From: Thermoplasmata archaeon
GTDB lineage: Archaea; Thermoplasmatota; Thermoplasmata; Lutacidiplasmatales; UBA184
Length of the DNA: 64,000 nucleotides
NCBI GenBank assembly: GCA_022750115.1
Contig: JAKIWI010000006.1
Coordinates: forward strand, 94,085-158,084
Reading direction: 5' to 3'
How positions within the stretch are numbered: the first letter of the stretch is position 1; each line of letters starts with the position of its first letter. Of this stretch, positions 43,223-52,000 are shown one piece after another. The position numbers and the translations under genes were made by a program. The notes under the pieces were generated by a model, which saw nothing but the letters and a program-made list of their open reading frames with translations, searched no databases and was not told where the DNA came from.

Positions 43223-43610
43223 CGCGCGCGGACCCACCGCCGAGCGGCGGCGGGGGCGAGTCGGCGTCGAGCGTCTCGGCGAGGTAGGCGAGGTACGGCG
43301 GGTGGACCCTCGGAACGTCGATCTCGATGAGCTCGGGGACGTCGTAGGGATGGCGCTCGCCGAGGTGGCGGAACAGCGCGCCGACCCGCTTTGGGACGGT
43401 CTTGAACACGACGACGACCTCCTCCTCGGCGCGGAGGCGACCTTTCCACCAGTAGCGCGAGTGGACCGCGGTCGACTGGGCGCACGCCGCGAGGCGCGCC
43501 CGCAGCACGCTCTCGATGGCGCGGTTCGCCGCGGCCTCCGAGGGGAACGCCGTGAGGACGAGCCGCATCGGGCCAGTGGCGTCGACCGGGTCGAGCGGGT
43601 AGGGGCTCAC
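43143..43610 (-). CDS. cutA: CutA1 divalent-ion tolerance protein
   Basis: A trimeric CutA-like protein (155 aa in this frame). The core begins MRLVLTAFPSEAAAN at residue 15 and has LRARLAACAQ, YWWKGRLRAEEEVVVVFKT, and HPYDVPELIEID. The GTG at 43610 overlaps the polymerase D gene as GTGA. ATG 43568 is a possible shorter start. The last 35 residues (Arg/Pro-rich) lie over the pgk 3' end and exceed the normal family length. Confidence 0.85.
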   Translation of the reverse strand: MSPYPLDPVDATGPMRLVLTAFPSEAAANRAIESVLRARLAACAQSTAVHSRYWWKGRLRAEEEVVVVFKTVPKRVGALFRHLGERHPYDVPELIEIDVPRVHPPYLAYLAETLDADSPPPPLGGGSARARRPVARRARGAPRLGQTRARPRHRY

Positions 43611-45124
43611 TCGGCCTCCACCGCTCGGCCTTCGCTGAAGTCAAGCGTGGAGACGCCGAGGGTGCTGAGGTCGACGATGGCCGCGCGGGCCGGCACCGGT
43701 TCGATGTTCCGCATCCGCTGGTACTCGGTCTCGGACTGCCACGTCGAGGCGTTGAGAAGGAGCGTGCCACCCGACCGGTCGACCCCGAAGGTGTGCGAGT
43801 GCCCCGTGACGAGGATGTCGGGCGCGGGGTCGATGACGAGCCCGTCGCGGGCGAGGGGAGCGAGGGGTGTGCGGCCCCCGTACATCGGTCCGAGATGGCG
43901 CATCTGGAGCATCCGCTTCATCACGTCGGTCGGACGCGAGTAGCTCGCGCCCGGGATCGCCGGGATCAGGTCGTCGAAGCTGCGACCGTGGTAGGCCGAG
44001 ACGACGACCCCCTCGAGCGCCACGGTGGAGGGGTTGGACAAGCTCGTCACGTTCGGCGGGAGGAGCGCCACGACGTCCGGCGAGAGGCCCGGCTGCGGCT
44101 CCGCCGGACAGACCGCGTCGTGGTTCCCGGGAATGACGATGATGCGGAGGCGCTCGGGGAGTTCGCGGAGCCTCCGTCCGAGCTCCTCGTACTGTTCGAA
44201 GACGTCGTGGAGCGCGAGGTCGCGCTCCTGGTTCGGGTAGATTCCGATCCCATCGACCAGGTCGCCCGCGACGACGACGTAGCGGATCTGCTCCGCGACG
44301 TCGGGGGCCGAGCCACGCCCGTGGAGGAACTCGGTGAGCTCCGACCAGGGGCCGGTGAGGAACGAGCGGCTGCCGACGTGGAGGTCGGAGAGGAACAGCA
44401 CCCGGCTCGCCCGCGCCGATCGGTGCTCCGTTCGTCCGCGCGAACTGTCCGGGCGCTCGACCCCCGCGACTCGCGGCGCCCGTCCCTTGTCCTCCCCCAC
44501 CTGGAGCTGCAGTCCGACGACCTCGTCGGGGATGAACGTGGTTCGCCCCGCCGGCGAATCGCGCGGGACGAAGCACTCGATCGAGCCGGAGTCATCCTCC
44601 ACACGGACGATCGTGTGGTGCTTCTCGACCGTGGTCCGCACGTCCCGCACCATGGCGATCACCGAGACGGAACCCCGCGCGCGATTCGACTCGGCGACCG
44701 GCACCAGGTTCGGGAGCGTCGAGCGGCCCCGGAGCAGTCGGGCGAGCGCCGCGTAGCGGGAGGCGAACAGCGTGGTGTACGCTTCCAGCGGCTCGTCGGT
44801 GCTCGGCGGCGCGGAGAAGCCCAGCTGAACCACGGAGAATTCGGGGACCGACGCGGAGGTCGGGCCTTCCGGGCCCGGCATCGAGAGAGAGAGGAGCGAC
44901 GTCCCGAGGGAACGGCGTGCGGGTTCGCTGGTCCGGGACGCCTCGCTGACGGCCACGATCCGCGCCACCATCTCGGCGGTGACGAACGGGTGGGCGGGTC
45001 CGGCCTCGTCGATGACCTGTTGGGAGATCGCCAGGGGGACCGACTGGGCCGCGAGAATTCGGAGCGCGTCGGAGTCGACGAACTTCTGGTGGGCCTCGAA
45101 GTAGGCGACGATCTGGTCCCGCAT
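43607..45124 (-). CDS. polB: DNA polymerase D small subunit DP1 (exonuclease)
   Basis: The 505-residue DP1 subunit of archaeal replicative polymerase D. It has an OB-fold region (about 150-230) and a calcineurin-like 3'-5' nuclease domain with SDLHVGS, GDLVDG, PGNHD and GHSHTFG. The start is uncertain: ATG 45124 matches the family N-terminus. GTG 45169 and TTG 45172 add 15-16 residues and are preceded by GGGAGGAT and a TATA-like box at 45201-45209. The large subunit DP2 is not in the window. Confidence 0.92.
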   Translation of the reverse strand: MRDQIVAYFEAHQKFVDSDALRILAAQSVPLAISQQVIDEAGPAHPFVTAEMVARIVAVSEASRTSEPARRSLGTSLLSLSMPGPEGPTSASVPEFSVVQLGFSAPPSTDEPLEAYTTLFASRYAALARLLRGRSTLPNLVPVAESNRARGSVSVIAMVRDVRTTVEKHHTIVRVEDDSGSIECFVPRDSPAGRTTFIPDEVVGLQLQVGEDKGRAPRVAGVERPDSSRGRTEHRSARASRVLFLSDLHVGSRSFLTGPWSELTEFLHGRGSAPDVAEQIRYVVVAGDLVDGIGIYPNQERDLALHDVFEQYEELGRRLRELPERLRIIVIPGNHDAVCPAEPQPGLSPDVVALLPPNVTSLSNPSTVALEGVVVSAYHGRSFDDLIPAIPGASYSRPTDVMKRMLQMRHLGPMYGGRTPLAPLARDGLVIDPAPDILVTGHSHTFGVDRSGGTLLLNASTWQSETEYQRMRNIEPVPARAAIVDLSTLGVSTLDFSEGRAVEAE

Positions 45125-45264
45125 CGCGGTCGCGTTCGCGCCCGCGCCCAGTCGAACGGACCCCCCCACCAATCCTCCCGGCGGCTCGAGGGAGCGCTCG
45201 CTATTTCAACTGCCGGTCGACGGCCGCCGACCCACGCCCCTTCGAGGTCGGAATCGTCGGCGTT

Positions 45265-45939
45265 CTAGTCGCGGTACGACTCTTTCGCGTAGGTCACACC
45301 CTTCGGGAATTTCTCCTTCAGGTGCGCGATCAGCGAGTCGGGGCTGCGCTCGAGATGCGCGGTGTACCACCGCACGACGAGGTCGCGCAGCGCGGCGTGG
45401 AGGTCGCGGAGGTTGACGTCGTCCTCCCGGGTGTCGTAGAGGACCGCCTGGTTCATCATCCGCATCCAGCCGGTGTACTTGTGGTACGATTCGCCCTCGC
45501 ACCACTCGTAGATGCCGCGCAAATGAGCGACTCCCTCGGGCGTGCGATAGAACCAGAATCGGAGCGTGAAGCCGACCCAGCCGGGAGTGCGGTCGTGGAG
45601 CTCGATCGTCTTGACGGCGCCGAAGTCGAAGCTGTCGCGGAAACTCCACTTCTCCGGGTACTCGACGAACGTCGCGAACAGCGTCTGCGACGGCTCGACG
45701 GTCAGATGGACGGAGATCTGCTCGAACTGATTGTGGACCTCCCAGAGGTCCTGCAGGAGACGCTTGTTCAGTTCGCCGCGGTGCGCGAGGTCTTCGCCGC
45801 CCTTGCCTTCGGCCGTCTTTTGCGAACGGGCGAGCTCCTCCCGGAGCGTCGCGACGAAGTTGTCGTCCGCGAGCTTGGGGGGCATGGCCTCGTCGGGGGT
45901 CGCCGGTGGGGCGGGCGGGGCGGACTTGCGCTTGGCCAT
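45265..45939 (-). CDS. Protein of unknown function
   Basis: A 224-residue soluble protein, not recognised. It has a Lys/Pro-rich N-terminus, a helical part (VATLREELARSQKT and HNQFEQISVHL), then an aromatic-rich beta region (WVGFTLRFWFYRTPEG) and a Trp/Tyr-rich C-terminus. ATG 45939 lies 38-46 nt after a GTATATAGT box (45977-45985). It ends near the DP1 promoter. Confidence 0.75.
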   Translation of the reverse strand: MAKRKSAPPAPPATPDEAMPPKLADDNFVATLREELARSQKTAEGKGGEDLAHRGELNKRLLQDLWEVHNQFEQISVHLTVEPSQTLFATFVEYPEKWSFRDSFDFGAVKTIELHDRTPGWVGFTLRFWFYRTPEGVAHLRGIYEWCEGESYHKYTGWMRMMNQAVLYDTREDDVNLRDLHAALRDLVVRWYTAHLERSPDSLIAHLKEKFPKGVTYAKESYRD

Positions 45940-46210
45940 GAATTTTAGGCTCCGAGGGCCGCGTAGCGGAGTCGCGTATATAGTATTGATTCGCCGACAA
46001 GCGACGGCCTCGTTCGCCGGGTGCCGCAGTCCGTTCGTTCGCGGGCGCGGGCGGCCCAGAGCACCCGGCGTGAGAATCCCCCCATCCGACTCTTGGGATC
46101 TGCTGACCGAATGACTTGGAGGAAAGCGTCGTCGAACGGGGCGGCAGCGGCAGAAATGATGGGGGAATCTTGCGCCGAACGTTCTTGCACTCGCGCTAGT
46201 TGCGGACGAC
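45940..46210. other. Intergenic region of about 270 nt with one TATA box
   Basis: It contains the TATA box of the minus-strand gene (45977-45985, with a CTCCG...CGGAG inverted repeat at 45950-45971) and the upstream region of the PKD gene. No coding frame or RNA gene was recognised. Confidence 0.4.
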
Positions 46211-48982
46211 ATGGCACGGCGTCGGCTCCGACCGGTACAGCGGGACAAGTCCCTGTCACCGAATCGCTCCGTGCTGCTTCTCTGCCTATGCGCCGCCGCT
46301 CTCTTGATTCCAACCCTACCGGTACTCCCGCCCCAGAGCGGTGCCTCCGCGCAGCCTCCGAACCTCGACTCGAAGAGCGTGGCCCGCGTGGCCGCCTCTC
46401 CTGCCCCGGCGGATGGTTCGCGCGAGCGGCCCCTGACCCCAGCGGTCTCAGGAGGATTCCGGTGGGCCAACCTCACGAACGGATCCGCTCCGAGTGCGAG
46501 AACTCAGTTCGCCATGTCGTATGACGCGACCGACGAATACGTCGTTTTGTTCGGCGGACGGAGCGCCATCGACAGTCGGTTCGCCCTCAACGACACGTGG
46601 GCGTACCACGCCGGCGTGTGGCGGAACATCACGTCGACGGCCGGCCGAGCCCCTCCTGCGCGCTTCGCCGCCGAAATTGCGTACGATGAGTCCGACCACT
46701 ACGTCTTCCTGACCGGGGGTCGGGGTCAGTACCAAGATGAGAACCACACGAACCCGCTCCTGACCGACAGTTGGGCCTTTGCCGGCGGGCATTGGAGGCA
46801 ACTGGGCGCGAGCTGGCCAACCGCTCTCTTGTCTTCGTGTCAAGGCACGACGGCGGCATTCGATTCCACCGACCAGTTCGTGATCGTGCTCAGTCCCTGC
46901 TCGGGATTCAGTACGGGAGGGCAGGCGGCCGCCTACCACAATGGCAACTGGACCGACCTCAGTGTGAACACAACGACCAATGCGACCATCCCAACGCCGG
47001 GCTTCATCGATCCCCTGCTGGTCGACGAACCCGCGCTCGGCGGTGTCGTGCTTTTCGGTGGGACAGACCCCTTCCTTCACGCCGCGTACAACGAGACGGT
47101 TCTCTACACCGGCGGCCAATGGATCGACGAAACCGCGAACCTGACTGGGACTCCTCCCGGGCGAGTCTTTGCGGCGGGGGACTACGATCAGGCGGATCCG
47201 GGATTCCTCCTAAGCGGCGGGGATGTCGACGTTCCACCGCTCGCCGCCACGAACTCGACGTGGATCCTCTCGAACCGGACCTGGATTCAGGCTCCGGCAG
47301 GACCAGCGCCACCGGCGGACTCCGCCAGTCGGATGGTCTGGGACAAGGTCGACAACGCCTCGATCTGGTTCGGCGGCATCCCGAACGAAACATGGTCGTG
47401 GGGAGTGACCTCCCCCCTTGTCGGCCTCGCGATCCTTCCCGGAATCAACCCAGTCGATGTCGGTGTCGCGACCGCGTTCTCCGCGAGCTATGAAGGAGGC
47501 ACTGCCCCCTTCAACTTCACCTGGCAGTTCGGCGACGGAACCGCCAGCAATCTGGCGACGCCGAGCCACGCCTACAGCGCCATCGGATCGTATTCCGTGA
47601 GCCTCGTGGTCCGGGATTCGTTCGGGCACACGGCGGCCGCCTCCGACTTGCTCAACGCCTCGGGGGCCCTGGCGGTAAGCTTGTCGGCCGGGCCCAATCC
47701 TGTCGATGTCGGGGTCCCGGTCGCCTTCAGTTCTCACCTGAGCGGCGGCTCAGCGCCGTTGGGCTACAACTGGACGTTCGGTGACGGCACCGCTCCAATC
47801 GCGTCCCCAGTCCAAGCGATCCATGCCTACGGTGTCGCCGGCAATTACACCGCCGCGCTCGTCGTCACCGACGCGGGGGGCGGCCGATTCGTCGCCGGCG
47901 CCACGATTGATGTGATCCCCGGTCCCTCGGTCCCCGTCATCACGGCGACCCCTATTTCGCCCGACCTTGGGCAGTTGGTGAACTTCTCGGCCGTGGAGGT
48001 CGGTGGGACAGTCCCCTACCACTATTCGTGGGCGTTCGGAGACGGGGGGGTCGGTGGGAACCTCGCGGCAATCTCCCACATCTTCACGACCAACGGCCCG
48101 TTCGTGGCGACCGTCACAGTGGTCGATGCGGAGGGAGCGACTATCACCGGCTCCCTAAACATGACGATCGCGTTGAACGTTTCCGCCCTCGGGAATTGGA
48201 GCGCGGGCGCGGCACCCCTCATCCTCGGATTTCATAGCGCCGTATCGGGCGGAGTTCCCGGATACACCTACGCCTGGACGTTCGGAGATGGCGGGACCGC
48301 CGCGGGCCCAACGCCCACTCACCAGTTCGACGTCCCTGGCCTCTTCACGGCGGAGCTCCGCGTCCAAGACTCGTCGGGGCACAGCGCAGAGTCCGGCTGG
48401 ACCGTGTTCGTTGCGCCGGGGGGCGGGGGTCCGCTCACCGTCACCTTGTCGCCCGAGCCATCCCAGATCGCGGTCGGCGGTTTCTCGCTCGTCACCGCCA
48501 CTCTCTCGGGAGGGCTCGGGGGGTACACGTTCCGTTGGACCGACGGGATGGCCACCTGCTTGCTGGCTGGCCCCCTGAGCGTGCGCTGCGCCCCGGCCAC
48601 GGTGGGCACTTACCCGGTCGCGCTCACCGTCGTCGACCAAGCCGGACACTCGGCCACGGGTTCGACATCGCTGACTGTCGGCGCCGCAGGGACCGTGACA
48701 AGTCCCCCGGTGGGAGGTCTCCTATCGTGGGCGCAAATTGGCGTGACTGTCGGAGTGGCTGGGGCGATCGCGGTCGCACTGATCGTGCTCGTCGTAGTCC
48801 GAAAATCGGGGGGCCGGAATGCAGCACGCCCCCGAGAGCCGGATGCCTACGCCGAATATCGCTCGGCGGTGCGGGCCGCGCCACGCGTCATCGACTCCGG
48901 TTCTCCATCCCTCGAGTCCGGCACGCCGGCCAAGAAGCCCACCCGGCCGGGTGCCCCCGATCCGCTCTCCGACCTCGAGTGA
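46211..48982 (+). CDS. Surface protein with Kelch-like and PKD domains
   Basis: A 923-residue exported protein: N-terminal signal helix (about 20-40), Kelch/galactose-oxidase-like repeats (about 80-400, with YDATDEYVVLFGG and YDESDHYVFLTGG), four PKD domains with FGDG cores (about 410-710), a fifth degenerate PKD-like module, a C-terminal helix (about 845-865) and a charged tail containing AEYR. It is probably anchored to the membrane and involved in surface contact or structure. The start is the first ATG of the signal sequence. Confidence 0.85.
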   Translation: MARRRLRPVQRDKSLSPNRSVLLLCLCAAALLIPTLPVLPPQSGASAQPPNLDSKSVARVAASPAPADGSRERPLTPAVSGGFRWANLTNGSAPSARTQFAMSYDATDEYVVLFGGRSAIDSRFALNDTWAYHAGVWRNITSTAGRAPPARFAAEIAYDESDHYVFLTGGRGQYQDENHTNPLLTDSWAFAGGHWRQLGASWPTALLSSCQGTTAAFDSTDQFVIVLSPCSGFSTGGQAAAYHNGNWTDLSVNTTTNATIPTPGFIDPLLVDEPALGGVVLFGGTDPFLHAAYNETVLYTGGQWIDETANLTGTPPGRVFAAGDYDQADPGFLLSGGDVDVPPLAATNSTWILSNRTWIQAPAGPAPPADSASRMVWDKVDNASIWFGGIPNETWSWGVTSPLVGLAILPGINPVDVGVATAFSASYEGGTAPFNFTWQFGDGTASNLATPSHAYSAIGSYSVSLVVRDSFGHTAAASDLLNASGALAVSLSAGPNPVDVGVPVAFSSHLSGGSAPLGYNWTFGDGTAPIASPVQAIHAYGVAGNYTAALVVTDAGGGRFVAGATIDVIPGPSVPVITATPISPDLGQLVNFSAVEVGGTVPYHYSWAFGDGGVGGNLAAISHIFTTNGPFVATVTVVDAEGATITGSLNMTIALNVSALGNWSAGAAPLILGFHSAVSGGVPGYTYAWTFGDGGTAAGPTPTHQFDVPGLFTAELRVQDSSGHSAESGWTVFVAPGGGGPLTVTLSPEPSQIAVGGFSLVTATLSGGLGGYTFRWTDGMATCLLAGPLSVRCAPATVGTYPVALTVVDQAGHSATGSTSLTVGAAGTVTSPPVGGLLSWAQIGVTVGVAGAIAVALIVLVVVRKSGGRNAARPREPDAYAEYRSAVRAAPRVIDSGSPSLESGTPAKKPTRPGAPDPLSDLE

Positions 48983-49074
48983 ATCCCCCCGGGCCGACGG
49001 ACCCGATTCCGCGAGGAGCCGGGGGGGGCGCCAAGACGCCTCCCGAACGAGCGCTCCGCCCACTCGCGAATGCC

Positions 49075-50124
49075 CTAGCAATCGCGCGGCCCGTCGGCGG
49101 ATTCCCTCAGTAGGTCGACGAATACATGCTGCTTGGCCGGGGTGATCGCCGCCAGCGGCAGTCGGTCGACCTGAATGTTTCGTAGGTAGGGCTCCAAGAT
49201 GGCGAGGACATTTCGTTCCGGACGCGCGGTCGCGGGACGCGGACGGACTCGCTGCCGAGACAAGGTTCCGATGAGTACCCGACCCTGCCCGAAGGCAAAC
49301 AGGAACGGCGTGATCTCCCCGGAGGTGACCAGCTCCCGGAACAGGTCCGAAGGTCGCGACTCCGGTGTAAAGTCGCCATGGACGAACGCCACGCTCTCAG
49401 GGAAACCGGCGATCCATCGGGAGACCGCGACCGGATTCAGGAAGTACCGTCGCTCGACCAAGCCGGACGCGAGCGCCCGACGTTCGCGAACCCCGCTGAG
49501 AACGCCCCCGCCGGAGCCGCTCTGCCGGTACTCAAACGGTCGATGTACCAGTCGGACGACGGTCTCTTGCTCACCAGAACTCAGTCGAACCGGACCAACG
49601 GACGGGCTTGCGCGGAGTTGCGGCGGCAGCGGATGTGGGTAGGCCAGCGGGGCGCCGAGCGCCGCGAATCGGCTCCAGGCTCCCTCGAAATCGAAGTAGA
49701 CCGGTACAGCACCCAACCGCGCATCGGCTCGGAGGACGGATAGTGCGTGCACCATCTGGGCAGGGGTCAATGCGGCATCGCGTCGAGTCGCCGCTTCGAT
49801 AGACGGCGCGAGAAACGCGCCGAACAGCCGTTCGGATGCCGCCCAGGCCGCGATGCAGAACGGACTCCCGACCCACAGCCGCGCCAGCTCCTCGGATCGC
49901 TCGGTGAACGGCTGCGCGAGCACAAACGAAACGATCGGGAGTCCCAACGCAACGGGATCCGGAACGTACCGATGGAGCACCCAGTCGCGGGCGATCGCGC
50001 GCTGTCGGGCGGTCTGCTCTGTGCGGCGCGGAAGTGCCCCCCGGTCGCCCGCTGGCACGGGTCCTCGAATCCCGGCGAGCAGGTCCCGAACGACGATGCC
50101 CTCGGCCCGGCTCAGACCTCGCAA
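49075..50124 (-). CDS. Protein of unknown function, start uncertain
   Basis: A protein of up to 349 aa, not recognised. The N-terminus (LSRAEGIVVRDLLAG) looks like a helix-turn-helix start, followed by a mixed alpha/beta region with VPDPVALGLPIVSFVLAQPF and a DFTPESRPSDLF segment. The only start that keeps the helix region is TTG 50124; GTG 49980 is a shorter option. A strong minus-strand TATA-like box is at 50290-50296, so the transcript may have a leader. Regulator-like features are inference only. Confidence 0.65.
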   Translation of the reverse strand: MRGLSRAEGIVVRDLLAGIRGPVPAGDRGALPRRTEQTARQRAIARDWVLHRYVPDPVALGLPIVSFVLAQPFTERSEELARLWVGSPFCIAAWAASERLFGAFLAPSIEAATRRDAALTPAQMVHALSVLRADARLGAVPVYFDFEGAWSRFAALGAPLAYPHPLPPQLRASPSVGPVRLSSGEQETVVRLVHRPFEYRQSGSGGGVLSGVRERRALASGLVERRYFLNPVAVSRWIAGFPESVAFVHGDFTPESRPSDLFRELVTSGEITPFLFAFGQGRVLIGTLSRQRVRPRPATARPERNVLAILEPYLRNIQVDRLPLAAITPAKQHVFVDLLRESADGPRDC

Positions 50125-50526
50125 TGGACCGGCAAGAACTCCCCCTGAGACTGATAGGCTCGTCGGGAGAAGTGCATCCCCTCGATGGCTAAGCGCGCGT
50201 CAGCGACGGGAGTTATCCACCGGGCCAGGACGGGCGAAGAGTCCCCCGGAATCCAGGGAGTTTCGCCGTCGCCTTCGCCGGCCCAGCCCTTAAATACGCT
50301 TCGAAGCTCAACGACGTTGGAAGGACTCCCGGAGACGGAAGGAGGAAACTCCTGGCGTCGCCGCGCCTCACGGACTGACGACTCATGCTGACCCCACGCC
50401 TCTGTCGTACCCTCCGCGTACTCGCGACCGACCGCTAGGCCGAACCCCCGGTCCGCCTCCACCAGAGTCCCGCGCCCCGAAACGGGGGCGTGGAAATCCA
50501 CCCCACACCGGAGGAACGAACCGAAC
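50125..50526. other. Gap of 400 nt with a two-way TATA-like box and a structured dnaG leader
   Basis: TTAAATA (50290-50296) can act on both strands. Toward dnaG it would give a leader of about 210 nt with a hairpin AGGAG-GAAA-CTCCT (GNRA-type loop, 50340-50353) and a 17-codon reading frame ATG 50385 to TAG 50438. Toward the minus strand there is an open frame from about 50300 to 50112 (ending SQGEFLPVHCEV), but it lacks an early normal start. Neither is certain. Confidence 0.35.
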
Positions 50527-51921
50527 ATGAGCAACGATCCCAGCGCCGCCAAGTACCAAATCAAAGCCCGCATCATGGCCGAAGGAGTCATCGACAAGCC
50601 CGACGTCGTCGGAGCTGTCTTTGGCCAGACGGAGGGCCTGCTCGGAGACGAGCTCGACCTCCGGGACCTTCAGAAGTCCGGCCGAATTGGCCGGATCGAG
50701 GTCGACATCGACTCCCGCAAGGGAAAGAGCGAGGGCGAGATCACGATCCCCTCCTCGCTCGACCAGGTCGAGACCGCGATCCTCGCCTCGGGCCTCGAGA
50801 CCGTCGACCGCATCGGACCCTGCCGGGCCCGGATCGAGGTCATCTCGGTCGAGGACATCCGCATCTCGAAGCGCCAGAAGGTCGTCGAGCGGGCGAAGGA
50901 GATCCTCGCCAAGCTCCAGGAAGGCTCGAAGGGGGTCGGCCTCGACCTCACCGAGTCCGTCCGCAAGGCGGTCCAGGTCGACGAGATCACCACGTACGGC
51001 CCCGAGCACCTCCCTGCCGGGCCGAACATCGACCAGGCCGACGCCCTCATCGTCGTCGAGGGACGGAGCGACGTGCTGAACCTGCTGCGCTGCGGCATCA
51101 AGAACTGCATCGCGGTCGAAGGCACCAGCGTCCCGCAGACGGTGAAGGACCTGTCCCGTGGCAAGACGGTCACCGTCTTCACCGACGGCGACCGCGCGGG
51201 GGAACTGATCCTGCGCGAGATGCTCCAGACGATGGACATCGATTTCGTCGCCCGCGCGCCGCGCGGGAGCGAGGTCGAGGAGCTCACCCAGAAGCAGCTC
51301 GTCAAGTGCCTGAGGAACAAGATCCCGATCAACCAGTTCCTCGAGATGAGCGGCTTCGAGTCGACGGGCGCGACGCGCCAGCCGATGGAAGAGCGCGGCG
51401 AGGGACCGGGACCCGGTCCGAACCGCGGCGATGGCCCGGGCCCGAACCGGGGCGATGGCCCCGGCCCGAACCGGGGCGACCGGCGCGACGACCGCCCGCC
51501 GCGACGCGACGAGCCGGAGCGGGGCCTCCCGCCCCCTCCGCCGCCTCGGGAGCCGGAGCGCCGTGCCCCGCCGCCCCCGCCTCCGCCCCCCGCGGCCGCG
51601 CCGATGTCGCCGGAGCTCCAGAAGTACTTCCAGATGCTCAGCGGGATCGAGAACACCTCGAAGAGCCTGTTCCTCGGGCCCGATGACGCCATCGTGGGCG
51701 AGGTCCCGGTGAAGGAGATGATCGACGCGCTCGCCGCCCTCGGCCAGCCGGCGAAGACCGTCGTCTTCGATGGGGTCGTGAGCCAACGTCTCCTCGACGT
51801 CGCCCAGGAGAAGGGGATCGCCACCGTCGTGGCGAACCGGATCGGCGCGGTCGGGAAGATCCCGGAGAACATCCGGGTCGTCACCCGGCTCGACGCCGCC
51901 CCCGCGCCGCACCCCCGCTGA
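50527..51921 (+). CDS. dnaG: Archaeal DnaG primase
   Basis: A 464-residue archaeal DnaG: N-terminal domain (about 1-165), TOPRIM domain with VVEGRSDVLNLL and TDGDRAGELI (about 165-280), and a C-terminal domain (about 360-455). In archaea DnaG is a core part of the exosome, with some primase activity. Between TOPRIM and the C-terminal domain is a linker of about 80 residues made of GPGPNRGD repeats and polyproline. GGAGG lies about 12 nt before the ATG. Confidence 0.93.
   Translation: MSNDPSAAKYQIKARIMAEGVIDKPDVVGAVFGQTEGLLGDELDLRDLQKSGRIGRIEVDIDSRKGKSEGEITIPSSLDQVETAILASGLETVDRIGPCRARIEVISVEDIRISKRQKVVERAKEILAKLQEGSKGVGLDLTESVRKAVQVDEITTYGPEHLPAGPNIDQADALIVVEGRSDVLNLLRCGIKNCIAVEGTSVPQTVKDLSRGKTVTVFTDGDRAGELILREMLQTMDIDFVARAPRGSEVEELTQKQLVKCLRNKIPINQFLEMSGFESTGATRQPMEERGEGPGPGPNRGDGPGPNRGDGPGPNRGDRRDDRPPRRDEPERGLPPPPPPREPERRAPPPPPPPPAAAPMSPELQKYFQMLSGIENTSKSLFLGPDDAIVGEVPVKEMIDALAALGQPAKTVVFDGVVSQRLLDVAQEKGIATVVANRIGAVGKIPENIRVVTRLDAAPAPHPR
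51409..51480 (+). repeat. Three 24-nt tandem repeats in the dnaG linker
   Basis: Units at 51409-51432, 51433-51456 and 51457-51480 each encode GPGPNRGD. They are in frame and near-identical, so copy number can change without a frameshift. Confidence 0.85.
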
Positions 51922-51929
51922 ACCCCTTC

Positions 51930-51952
51930 GGGCGCCGGCTCCGCCGGCGCCC
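51930..51952 (+). terminator. Strong hairpin after dnaG
   Basis: A perfect 10-bp GC stem with 3-nt loop (GGGCGCCGGC-TCC-GCCGGCGCCC), 9 nt after the dnaG stop and about 50 nt before the next gene. No T-run follows, so it may stabilise or end the transcript rather than act as a classic terminator. Confidence 0.5.
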
Positions 51953-52000
51953 GCCGTCCCCGACCTTTATCTCCGCTTCCAACGTAGTTCACGTGAAACC

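Noticed and set aside
50112-50597. A 161-codon minus-strand frame overlapping the dnaG start
   Set aside because: It crosses the dnaG start region and has no plausible start near the TATA-like box. Only its last 60 codons look protein-like, so it was noted in the gap entry but not called.
50670-51992. A long minus-strand frame over dnaG
   Set aside because: Ser/Arg-rich mirror of the dnaG coding strand with no domain or promoter.
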